Shown here piece after piece: positions 26,206 to 37,222 of a stretch of 64,000 nt of DNA (within the stretch, counting starts at the first letter, position 1; each line of letters opens with the position of its first letter). Source of the DNA: Tribonema minus (lineage: Eukaryota > Sar > Xanthophyceae > Tribonematales > Tribonemataceae); assembly GCA_017506865.1 (NCBI GenBank), contig JAFCMP010000379.1, positions 434,001 to 498,000 of the forward strand, read 5' to 3'. The notes under the pieces are model-generated. The model was not told the origin of the DNA. It did not search any database and saw only the letters and a list, made by a program, of their open reading frames with translations. The position numbers and the translations under genes were made by a program.

Positions 26206-26419
26206 CTGTCAGGAACACATGGCAATTGGAATCAGGGTTGGCTTAGGGGATAGATGAGGCCTGTCACAACACATCACCTCAGCAAGCTTCCCTTTGGGGA
26301 GGATCAGTGGTGCACGTCAATTAGGCCAAACAGCAACAGTGCGGTCTCAGCCCACACTCATGTGAGTGTTAACAGGCATGCATCGCCCTTGCGTGTGTGA
26401 AGCAGCAGCGCATCACCAT

Positions 26420-28168
26420 GTGCCTTCGCAGCAGGGTCACGTTGTTGAAAATGGCAGGCTGAACAGCTCGCCTTCGCTGACAGCGCTTGCTGCAGAGCGC
26501 CACCTTGTGACTGATGTGACATGGTTCTTCTGGCTTTGCTACTGCACTAAAAGGCTTGTGAACTCTTAGCAAGGCAGCCTCCCCCTTTCGATTTCGCCTC
26601 CTTTGTGTTGCCAGGACACCAGACTGACCAGCTTGCGATTGATGTCAGCACCTTCGGCTGGGCATCTCCGGAATTAAAAAATTAAGCTACGCAATGGAAG
26701 TGCAGCGTTTGTGTAGCTTGGCTTGAGGCTGATACTTGTGAGCAAACCTTGAAAGCCGCTGCCTGGCGCATCCGATTGCATGGCATGCGTATGGTGCGTA
26801 TGGTGATGCAGCTGCCAATTATGATGCTACATATTATGTAGAAGTCACCCTGTTGTGCTATCTTGTACCTTGCGTGGCATCCCGTGGACTCTGGACTTCT
26901 CATGACCACATGCGCTGTTCTTGGTGAAATCATTGTGTACCAATGAGTGAGCGCGTGTGTTGAATAGACATGACGAGCATTTCTCACTTGCAGCTGCGAA
27001 CTGTAAGAACCTAGTACATTGAGTCATTGAACGATTGAAGGTTCAATGCAACATCATGTTGCAGGGAAGAAGGTTTCACCTGAGTCGCTTTGCAACTTTG
27101 AGCTATCAGTCAATCAAAAGAACGCGCATCAAGCCGTAGGCGGTGACAGAAAGGAAATGTGAAAGCAATTCTTGACAGAGCTGAAACTGTCGCTGTTGAA
27201 ATCATAAGATAATATTCAAACTGCGGCCCTGCCACTCCGCAGAGATTACGCCAACAATATTTATAAATGCCTGCTGCATACGTGCATGACGCACGCACTA
27301 CGTCAACACGTAGTACCACCCTCTGTGTTGACCCTGCTCACCTGTACAGCCCCACTAGATTGCCCATTTTTTAGCGATCGCCACCACCGTCCCGCACCCT
27401 CTGAGTCCCGCTGCTCCACTCTGTATCGCCACTCACAGCAAGAGCCTGAAATGGTGATGACATCATGTACAAGGCCGGGTTGGTGGCAAGTTATTGCATG
27501 CAAAACGTGACCGCGGCATTCGTGCAAGCCACGCTCATCGGACAGCACTGGCATGCAGAATGCTTCGACAATCTGCTGGGCAAGCTTGACGTGCAGGGCA
27601 ACAGCTGAAAGCTGTCATTGCCGCCTTTGCCACACAACTTGAAGGGTCCGATGGCGATGACTTCATTCGTCAGATGTTCAGCTCAGGGTCCTTCGTGGCC
27701 AACCCACAGCTGGCACTACACTGGCATGCAGACGAAAGCATGCATGCTTTTCAGCCCATTACTAACAGCCAACGTATGCGCTCAGAGACACCGCTAGCCC
27801 CATGCAGCTGACCGAGCCTGCCTCACCAGTGTCTATTTTGTTGCGCCCCTCTGTGAGCCCCAGGTCACCGCCGCTTTCGCCTTCGCCTGCTTGAGATCCG
27901 CGGATCGCGTGCGGAAATCGCCAACCAGCTTTCTAGAGCCCTGCTGCTATCGCGCTCGTTGCTCGTTGTCGCATATAAAAGCCTGTTACATGCGTGATAC
28001 TTGAAGTTCAGGGAAGTTTCGTGGGAGAGACAAACACAGGTGCTTTTTAGCAGCGCTAGAGCTGAAGCAGCGCTCCCTGGTTCAGCAAGGGCAAGAACAG
28101 AAATCCTGCTTGAGGCTTCTGGATTTGGGCACCCAAAAAGACTGTTGACCAAACTTCACAGCTCTAGG
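26420..28168. other. Intergenic region between divergent CYRI and bL9m
   Basis: Several ATG-led frames of 60-95 codons occur, none with a domain or splice partner I recognise. The region must hold the 5' ends and promoters of CYRI (minus) and bL9m (plus). A 14-base CYRI microexon and start codon are proposed just inside its left border. Confidence 0.4.
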
Positions 28169-30659
28169 ATGATGCTGGCAGTGCACGGCGCTGTGTGCAG
28201 GTAGTCTGCCATGATGACTTAAGCTGATGATTTAATGTCTATGACTGCGCTCCACAGTCTGCTCCAGTGCCGACATGGATGCGTGCATCCTGACAGCGTA
28301 GCTATGGGCTCAGGCTAACGTGACATTTGTGTTGACCTGACATTCATGCACTCTGTTTGTCACTCTGTTTGCTGTCCTGCAGAGTGCCTCAAGGGCGAGC
28401 AGCAATACTGACGACCACACGATCACTGTAAGTCACGCGGTTACATGCATGCATCTGCTAGAAGTCGAGGCAATCGCTCGTGCCCTTATGATGCAGCCAT
28501 GTGCATAGCTCTGTCACACGTTTTGTGTGGTATGCATCCTGTAAACATTGCCAGCTTTCAACGCTGATGGTGTCAGTGTCTGCCAGATTCATTTCATGAC
28601 AGAGTGAACACGACGGGCTGCTTGCATGTATGCGAACAAGTAGCTGAGTATGCTCACATGCTCATATGCTCATGTGTGCAATGCCTGCAAGTGCATACCA
28701 TACGAGTTTTATTCCACACTATCAACCGCTTATGCCCTTCGCTTGTCGCGTTTGTATGGATTGCTGTCCCGTTGTCACAGGCACGCAAAGTTGCGAAACG
28801 TCAAAGTGGTGCTGCTGCAGGCAGTACAAAACAAAGGCGACGTCGGCGACGTTGTTGAGGTACGTCAGACATGAAACACTTCAATCAGTACCAAAGGCAA
28901 GGCAATGAAAGTCCCTTGCACGTGACTGACGCATCAAAGAACAAAACTGCCCTGTACATATCGGCATCTCATGAAGAGAGCCACTGCTCCCATACAGAGC
29001 AACTCCTGCTGGTGATGTTGTATGCCACACTTTCTTCGCATACAGCCTTATGCCCCATCACCAGTTGAAACCGCTCCCCACTCAGCCCACACCACCGCGC
29101 CGCCCCCCCCCCGCCTACAGGTGCGGCCAGGCTTTGCGCGCAACTATCTATACCCCACCGGCAGGGCCGTATATGCCACGCGCGAAAACCTCCTCAAGTA
29201 TAAGCCGCTGAGAGACGAGCGGCTGGCAGCAGAGGCGCGTGCGGCGGCGGAGGCAGCGGCACAGGCGGCCGCGGCTGAGGCAGCGGAGCGGGCGGTGCAG
29301 GCGGAGGCGGCGCGGCGAGCTGCCGAAGCGGAGGCGGTAAGTTTTGTGGATCTCTCATGTTTGCTTTGAGACATGCCTTTTGTAACTCTGGTCATGAAGT
29401 AGGTCAGCAATTTCGTTGCATTGGCAGTTTTGTTTTGGTGAGCTGCTTCATCGCAGTGGGCACAAACGGAGGCGGCGCGGTGAGCTGCGGAAGCAGAAGC
29501 GGTGGGTTTGCGCATCTCTAACATTCCCTTCGAGGCATGCCCTTTGTAACTGTGGTCATGACGTAGGTCAGCAATTTTGTTGCGCTGGCGATTTCGTTAC
29601 GTTGAGCAGAAGTTTTGTAGTGGCTGTTAAGGCAAGCGCAGGCGGAGGCGGCGCGGCGAGCTGCGGAAGCGGAACCGGTGAGTTTTGCGCAGCGTTGTGC
29701 AATTTTGCGCCGTAGCTTTGAGATTTGTTGTGCAATTTTGCGCCATACCTTTAAGATCTACCTCAAAGCACGCACTTTTCAACTTCATTCATGCAGTAGG
29801 TATCTCCAGTCATGTAGCAGGTCAGCAATTATGTTGCGTTGGCAGTTTTATTACGTTGAGCTACTTTCTTGCAGTGGAAGATGAGGCAAGCGCAGATGGA
29901 GGCAGCGCGACGAGCTGCTGAAGCGGAAGCGGTGGGTTTGCGCAGCGTTGTGCATTTTTTTTGCGCCATAACTCTAAGAGGGACTTTGAGGCATGCACGC
30001 CCACACCTCACAGGATGGGGGGTCATATACCATAGCATAAGACGGGGGCGTCTCATACCAAAGGGGGGGTGTATATCCCGTTATGTATGGCACGATGATG
30101 TCGCGTCTTATACGGTGCTGTTGCCTGCGGTACAACTGGTATAGTATGGTGGCTGGGTTCATGGACTTGAGTTTGACAGGAATGCTGCAATGGTGTTGAT
30201 TCACTCCCAGCTGTGTGTTCAAACGGCTGTCTGCCAGATAGAAGTACCACCTCGTCACCTCCTCCTCTACTGCCTCCAGATGTTTGTTAGCGCATATGTA
30301 ATCAAAACCGCTGTTCAGCGTACTGAGCCAAGTGAGCACTGTCACGTGTGCTGAGCACTGTTACTTGTGCTGCGCCTCAGGCCGCACTTGAAGAAGAGGG
30401 TGGCGCTGCGCCAGCCGGCGGTGACGGCAGCAAAACGGACACATCACAACCGGAAGGCGCACTGTCAAGTGGGGACGCACCAGCAGGCGTTGCTTCTTCA
30501 GAGGAAGGTGCACCGTCTGATGCAGATGAGGTGCGTGGCCTGGCTATCATCTGTTGTGTATCGGTTGTAATGTGCGTGCAAAAGCTTCCAAACGCGCCGA
30601 GATGTCGGCCACAAACTGTGTGCGCCAAGCATTCCATGCCAAGCCAACCACAACAGTGA
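28169..30659 (+). CDS. MRPL9: Mitochondrial ribosomal protein bL9m
   Basis: Large-subunit ribosomal protein L9. Exons: 28169-28200, 28383-28427, 28781-28859, 29121-29336 and 30381-30530, all in phase. The first three code an Arg/Ser/Thr-rich presequence without acids up to the core (MMLAVHGAVCRVPQGRAAI, then LTTTRSLHAKL), typical of mitochondrial import. The L9 N-domain follows: NVKVVLLQAVQNKGDVGDVV, then GFARNYLYPTGRAVYATREN. Next comes the expected long helix (LAAEARAAAEAAAQ...), extended by Ala/Glu, and an acidic low-complexity exon (AALEEEGGAAPAGGDGSK). The C-terminal L9 domain (LFGSVT) was not found. The last donor-like GTGCGT at 30531 may lead to an unlocated exon; without it the frame stops at 30659. 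The N-terminal half is secure and the 3' end is not. Confidence 0.86.
29465..29940 (+). repeat. Three copies of the bL9m exon 4 tail plus donor
   Basis: The exon end coding AEAARRAAEAEA followed by GTAAGTTTTG recurs at about 29466-29515, 29638-29692 and 29884-29945, each followed by a GTGGGTTTG or GTGAGTTTTG donor-like start. Blocks of intron between copies (GTAGGTCAGCAATT, GCGTTGGCAGTTTTGTT) are repeated too. The period is about 170-245 bases. Confidence 0.88.
29995..30140. repeat. G-run and TATAAGACG inverted-motif patch
   Basis: A compact stretch with two GGGGGG runs and opposed copies of a (C)ATAAGACG / CGTCTTATA word. It resembles in style the inverted-motif element at 56907-57353 and may be a related small element. 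Its limits are unclear. Confidence 0.4.
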
Positions 30660-31640
30660 GAGTTCAGCACGTGAAGGTATTGTGACCGGTGGTACTTATT
30701 TTAATGACAACGCATAGTTGACTTGTGCGCAGCACATGGCCATAGTTATGCCTCATTGCGAAGGATGGTGGTGATGATCAAACCACCTGCTGCTCAGCTT
30801 TCGAATCAGTACGGACTTGGTGTTGCCATGCACTGACTTGTCTAGTGTGTTCACCATTACTGTTGTTCAAATAGGGTTGACGCACCTGAGTGCAGAGCAC
30901 CAAGCCGCCGATCTTGAGGTTTACCTGTATGTTTACGTTCTTGCTATGATCAATGCGTGCATGCATGCTCCTCAATCCCAACCCCCGCAAGTGATGTCAT
31001 CGCCAAGCATCATAGTTTTGCGTGCATTGTTGGAGGTGTGCAAGCTGCGAACTGCGAACAGCTGTGCCCTATTTGCGCTATTGTGACAGAAACGCTGAAT
31101 ATTTAATGGCGATGGCAATTGGCTCACATTTCCTCTTTACTTTTCGCTGTTGCCGCCGTGCAAATGCGGGACTGTTCAGCAGGAGCAGCTGTCGGAGCAA
31201 CCCAAGACATAGCATTCGCACATTGCGTGCCTCCGCTGCAAATATCACACTGCTTTGACCAATTTTGAGGGTGCATGCTCTTTCTTTTCCTGGTGTTCTG
31301 GTGCTGTGCTTCTGGAGCCTTTTGTTCATTCTATTCAGCTGCCCACGCGATTTTCACACGTGTGCCTCAAGAGTTCACAGTTGAAGTCACTGGTGCGCTC
31401 TCTTTTGCATAAAATGCCGCAGTACCTTCCCGAATGGTATCATCACATTGTGCACCATGGATGTGCATCAATCTATTCCCAGCGTACCTATGAGATAGTA
31501 AATGATCAGTGCTACTTCAGCTGCGGGTGGGTTTGCCAAACTTCACCTACTGAAGTTCGAGTTGAAGTTCACTTTGAGTCGTGCATACGTCCGTGGCAGG
31601 AGAGGCGTTTGTGGACACACCGCGCTCGCACGGCCCAGCT

Positions 31641-34600
31641 ATGACGACCGGCCGCCACCTGAGCGCCTTGCTGGTGGTATGCACCTGGGCTGCCGTGCGG
31701 AGTTTTTTCGTCGCTCCAGTATCACACACATGCGCAGGTAACAATCTCCACAAGAAGCAGGCAGCGACAGGCAGCAGGCAGCGACACTCGCATGGTTGGA
31801 GATGATATGATGTACACGCGTGTAGTGCACTGTTCAAGAAGCCGCATACGGCAGCTGAGCGGCAGCTTGCCGCCCGCGCTAATGTCATGTGAGTTGACGT
31901 TGACGCGTCGTGGTGTAGCGAAATTCTGCCCGCGAACATGCTCTAGCATTATACCTCCTGCTTAACGCGCTATCTGAAAAATGTCGTTGTTGATGAGGGC
32001 GCAATCAGGTGGTTGTTGGTGTTGAACTGACCCACAACAGGCTTGCAACCCGTATTATGTACGTTTTGTACATAAGTCGTTGCCATGGCTAACGGGCCAC
32101 CCTTTAGCTGCGTCATTTACTCGTCATACTTGACTAGCAGTCGTGTTGGTGAAGCAGTCCTTGCGGGGGGGTGCAGGGTTGTAGTGCTGCGCTGTGGTGT
32201 GTTTTGCAACGCGCCTGCTGGCGAGCGACCCTTTCATCTTCTGCTCTCTCCTTTGTAATCTCTTATCTTGTTGGTTTAAACGCATTGCTAGCCTCATCAA
32301 CCACTGCTCGCTGGTCATCATCTGCCACTCGCATATAGTGGTCTCAAAACAGCGCCTGCACTTTTGCCCCTTACTGCACAGGATACCGCCGTGGCGGCGC
32401 CCTTAGCGTGGCATCGCTGGAACTTCAAACGGAGGTGTCTGCGGCAGTTGGCGTGGCAGCAGCACCAGCAGCAGCGACAACGGCGGCTGATGCTGGAGGC
32501 GCTAGCAGCGCACCGAAGGAGCCACAAGTGAGGGGGCGCTTACAGACTTAATAACTTCGCAAAATGTGTTTTTCACATTTGCTGACTGCGCGATGCTCAT
32601 CAAGTGTAGTTGAACTGCAAGTGTGCTTTTGTAGCATCACTCACATTGGATGGGGGCGCATTTGCAACTTTACATTTACCAAGATCATTCAGCGATAAGT
32701 GGTGATGGTCACACCCATGACTGTCCGTCCGCACACCAGTGTGCCTATCGCTGCTCGTGAAAGAGGTTTCGCAGTGGCCTTGTTGGAGTGTATGATGCAC
32801 AAGCAACTACAACTCATGTGTGAACAGAGGCAAGCGCAGCATGCAGATCTCCGCCAGTCACAGCATTGTTCGAGGTACATGAGCCGCTTGTCAACAGCGA
32901 GCACAGTGCACATATGATGTACATGGTGTTCCGTGACAGGTGTGTGATTCGTGACTCATTGTAGTTCTCACAAGGTCTTTGCACGGTTTACAGACTCATT
33001 ACTCATAGTAATGATGTTCTAGCGCGCTTGCTGACATGTGCTTGTGTGGATCTCAAACACCATGTAGCTTCTACCCCGGTCTTGCCAACGTGTGTCGTAG
33101 CCGATGCTGAAAGGCGCTTGTGCTTGTGGCTGGTGCAGATGGGAGACCCCTACATCAAGTGCGGCAGCTGCTCAGCAGTGTACACAATTGACCCTCAGGT
33201 GCGCATCACCCTTGCAATACTCGCATTTAATCTATATGTGCGCCCATCACGCTTTGGCTTGTTGAAGTGCCGCATCATCTGCAACTATGCATGCGTCACA
33301 GCTGCTGTAGCATATGCTTAGTGTCCTGTGGTTTGAGTTGTTGCAGATAACATAGCTGAACACATTCTTTTAGCTTCAATGCGCTTTGAAGAAGAATTGC
33401 AGCAGTGGGTGGGTCTCAAGTAACGCGGTCACGTGATGAGCTGCAACTTCAGACCCAGAGCTGCAACTTCACGCCTTGTGATTGAGGCGCCTCATTTGAA
33501 ACAGCATGGTTTAGCGGATAGACTCATGTGTGCTGCTATGATATGTCATTAATGCATTTCCTTCTTCAAAGTCAAAATATTGTGTTGTAATTTGCGTTCA
33601 TGTCTTTATGAGCATGAAAGTCATGTGGTTGCTTCCTCAGATGCGCAGAAGGGTGGACAATGTTCCAGTGCTCAGAATGTGACCACCACATGTAAGTTGC
33701 ACAAATACAAACAACGTTGTTGTCAGTGATCAACACATTACTCAACTCAGTCATTTGCTTGATGTTTCAATGCTGTCTGTGTACAGATGCTGGGGGAGAG
33801 GGGTCGGAGAGTGCAGTGCTCAGTATGTGATCACAGCTGGTTCCAGGCGTCGGAGCGTGTATTCAGGCTGGGCAATGGATTCTCCATGAAGGTCGGCATT
33901 GTACCTACCCTATAGCCCCCCCGCCGCCCCCTCTCACACACTGTGTCACTCCACATCAAGGTTTTGATAGCCCAGCATTTTGTGATGGACACTGAGTGTG
34001 GGTAGCGATGGCTCAAGCGATGTGGCGTCGGTATCAGCAGCTGTCATTTTGGACATGGCCGCATGCTTTATAGTAATATGTGGTATGCTTTTGAATGTAT
34101 AAGAACTGTTGGTTGTTTGATGCATCATGAATTACTATGGCAGTTCTATGTACCTCCGTCAGGTCATGAGGCGGTGACCACAGTAAGTAAAGTAGTCATA
34201 CTTTTGATGTGGTCGACTGAGGCACTGAATCTACACGCAGCTTGGGGGCCAGTGCTAGTGCTGTGGTCTGTTGTGGTACAAACCCAGATGGTGAGATCTG
34301 TACTGCACTTGGCCATGCTGTGCACAGACTGAGCCTATCCACAAGTGCAACAACGCATGAGTTTGAGGTCTACAAATTGGCATGTTTGCATGTTGCAGCA
34401 ATGCTGTGCTGACAAGTGCATTTGATGCCCATGTTGCAGTGTTACACACCTTTGTTGTGCAGTAGACTATTAGACGCGGTCAAGTAGCTATACTTCAGGG
34501 GGAGAGTCATCTTCTCCCCCACAGCCCGCCCTTCACTGCAATGAGGACAGGATTTACTTGATCATCCATGCCATCAGCGTCTGACGGAGTCCACTTCGCA

Positions 34601-37222
34601 GACCCCTGGCAGAGTTGAACTCACGCACAGTGTGGCGTCCTTGTTGAAGTCACCTATCTGCGGTCGTTCTTGATTCCTGACCTATTGGATCATGCGACCG
34701 TGCGTCTCTGCAGGACTTTCCTGAGGAAAAACTTGCTGCTATCAAGGCCAATATTGAGCAGGGCTTGACTGCAGGGGGGGCGCCCAAGGGGAATGGGCGC
34801 AAGGGGGAAATGACCATGTTCGTCGGTGAGTACGCAGGAGTACATGTCAGTACTTTTTATTAATTCTCGCTCAGGGCGCGAAAAAGCCCAGATGATGGTC
34901 TAACTTGATGCTGCTGTACGGAATCTGCATGTCGTGTGACTTCTGAAAGTGTCTCAACGACAACCACTCAAACGCCGCCGCCGCCAAATGGCATCTCGGG
35001 ATCCTCCCCTACGTCCTCCTCCCTCCATGTGCCCCCCCCCCCTGGATTCTGCCATGTGTGTCATGACACGGCCAGAGTACGCCATGAGGAGCGCTGCCGA
35101 CAGTGCCGAGCGTAAGCGCGCCAGGGCGATGCCCTTGAGAGCTGTAGGGCGCGCTCCTCCGGGCACTGACATCCTGCTGGCATACTCCGTCGCCACAGCC
35201 TCCAGCAGCTTCCGCCCCTGCATGTGTGTACTTCAGAGAGTACACTTCTGGGTACATGGACTCTGCAGCGTGTAGGCCTGGAAGCATGAGTGCGGGCCCA
35301 ACACGACGGCCATGCATGATGGGTTGGCACCCAAGGAGCATGGGTGCATAAGGGCGATGATCATGTTGTACACCGGAGTTGCTCATATATTTTAAGAACA
35401 CTCTGAGTGATGCAGCTCCACAGAGCCTGGTGTCAGGCCATGTAGGAAACCTTGATTTGGTTCCAGTAAGGCCATGTAGGAAACCTTGATTTGGTTCCAG
35501 TAACGCACGTGCGGCATCAGGTACTTGCAAGTGCGCTGTGCAAGCCGTTTGGCAGTACAGTACTGCATTGAACGTACCTTATCTACACTAGTGCGGGGCT
35601 CATTGGGCTGAGCTGACTGGCACTGCTTGTGTGCTTGCTGTTGTGTGCTCTGCGCAGGCAACCTGCCTTTCTCATTCGGGGAGAAGGATCTGTCCGATCT
35701 GTTTGCTGATCACGGCGAAGTGGTCTCAGCCGTCATCATCAAGGACAACATGGACCGATCCAAGGGATACGGCTTTGTTGAGGTCAGCATTGCTCAGCAG
35801 TGTTCAGTGTATGTGTTTCCTGCATGATGTTTGCAGAGGCATGTGCTTGTTGTGTGTCAGATGTGTCATTGCGCGCTCGTGTCATTGTGGCATTGGTCAG
35901 CATTTCGCAACATGTATCAGTGTATGCGTAGCCTGCATGGTGTCTGCAGAGGCATATGCTTGTTGCCTGCAATTTCTGTGTCAGAAGAAGATGTCATTGC
36001 GCGCCCCTGTCATTGTGGCATTGGCACTAGCTTCAAGGACAGAACAAGTCATGCAAAGCATGGTTTTGTTGAGGTCAGCATTGCGTAGTGTAGCCTACAA
36101 GTGTACCTGATGTCTGAAGCACACAGAGTCAAGTGCGCCGGTGCCATTTTTTGGTCAGCAAAATGGTCAAATACTTCCAAGCAGAGCATAAGTATATGAA
36201 AAGTTTGGGATTGTTCGCATTACAGTCTGAGCTAGGGTTAGGGTTAGGCTGCCAGGCAAGGCTGTAACCTCTTCCACTGTTGTTGAAAGCATGCCATTGG
36301 TGCGGGAGGTTGGTGGTTATGCTTATTCACTTACTCAAACAAACACTTGTAAACCTCCACCATGGAGGACTCAATAGCTGAGCAATCAATTTCTCAAAGA
36401 GATAATTGGGGTTGTTTGAGTCTCACTTGGTCATCGACCTTCATTCAAAGAGTATGCTCAATAGCGTGAAGCCAAGGTCTTCAATGCCTCTCGAGCACAG
36501 CTCCTGTCACGTCATGCGGTTGTGCTCATAGCTGATGTTCGTGCCTGATCACTCTGTAATTCCTTTTGCGTGCAGATGCTCAACAAGGCACAGGGGCAGG
36601 CAGCGATGGACACTCTGCACAACTACCAGATCAACGGGTGAGTACTCAGACAGCCTCTAGGCCACCATCTGCCTTGAAGTGGCCATGAAATAGTTGATGC
36701 CTGCTTTTTGCAGACTACACTGGGCGCGAAACATTGCAGTTTGCAGTGGTCGCAGCACCACATGTTCAAATTTGCAAACAAGCACCTACAGTAGTTTCAG
36801 AGCGATCGTTGAAAGACTGATGAATGAGCATGGTTGAAATCATGGTTTTCATGACATGACGTAGGTCAAGTGAGTTTATGCAGGTTGGTCTTCAGGCAGT
36901 CACGTGCAGGGATACAGTGGTTGGGCTGTTTGCATCGGCTGCCTCAGAGTGCGTAGGGAAATTCAAGCTGCTTGTTGCTGCTGAGCTTTGTGCTCCATTG
37001 GGCCTTACTTGAGGAGAGGATGCCACCGTGATATATACTTGCAGTGACACTAGCAACGGCTGGTGTTTGCTGCATTGTCACGATTATGGAAGACGATGCA
37101 TCATTTCAAGTGCAATTCGATCAGTGCCGTTGCTGACACATACACCCGCATGTCGCTGTTCTCGCAGGCGGCCAATCACAGTGCGCGATGGCAGCACGTC
37201 GAGGGACGGCAACCGGCGTTGA
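31641..37222 (+). CDS. Plastid-targeted zinc-ribbon (MJ0042-like) and RRM RNA-binding protein
   Basis: Complete gene of eight exons, 253 aa: 31641-31737, 32382-32527, 33139-33198, 33787-33891, 34714-34825, 35658-35782, 36576-36637 and 37168-37222 (TGA). All phases agree. The protein starts with a signal peptide (MTTGRHLSALLVVCTWAAV) followed by SFFVAP, the pattern of stramenopile-type bipartite plastid presequences. An Ala/Thr-rich linker leads to a two-CxxC zinc ribbon (YIKCGSCSAVYTIDPQ and VQCSVCDHSWFQ), then a linker, then one RRM: MFVGNLPFSFGEKDLSDLF (RNP2 region) and KGYGFVE (RNP1), ending NGRPITVRDG. It probably binds plastid RNA, but the target is unknown. The start is fixed by the presequence and codon phase. 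The 3' end converges on RAD50. Confidence 0.9.
33639..33692 (+). repeat. Decayed copy of the head of RRM-gene exon 4, with acceptor
   Basis: CAG, then ATGCGCAGAAGGG..., matches the real exon start at 33787 (CAG, ATGCTGGGGGAGAGG...) and shares CAGTGCTCAG.ATGTGA.CAC about 30 bases in. It reads through to a stop in the phase the gene needs, so it is not the functional exon. It is the same kind of acceptor-plus-head duplication as in RAD50 and GNL3. Confidence 0.65.
34846..34970 (+). repeat. Dispersed repeat at an intron 5' end, copy 1
   Basis: This starts about 20 bases after the donor of exon 34714-34825 and matches the minus strand at 51530-51690 over more than 100 bases (TACTTTTTATTAATTC, TCGCTCAGGGCGCGAA, AAAAGCCCAGATG, GTACGGAA, GTGTGAC, CGAC.ACCACT). 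Both copies lie in sense orientation immediately behind a splice donor of unrelated genes, as expected for introner-like sequence. Confidence 0.75.
36054..36087 (+). repeat. Copy of the RRM exon 6 tail with donor
   Basis: GGTTTTGTTGAG followed by GTCAGCATTGC repeats the real exon 6 junction at 35771-35793 (GGCTTTGTTGAG, GTCAGCATTGC). The intron between also holds a repeated pair around TGTGTCAGA...TCATTGCGCGC and GTCATTGTGGCATTGG, giving a period of about 120-160 bases. Confidence 0.75.

Noticed and set aside
29022-29369. Continuous plus-strand frame through the start of bL9m exon 4
   Set aside because: The part before 29121 is intron. A CCGCCTACAG acceptor and the VVE/VRPGF junction of L9 fix the exon start at 29121.
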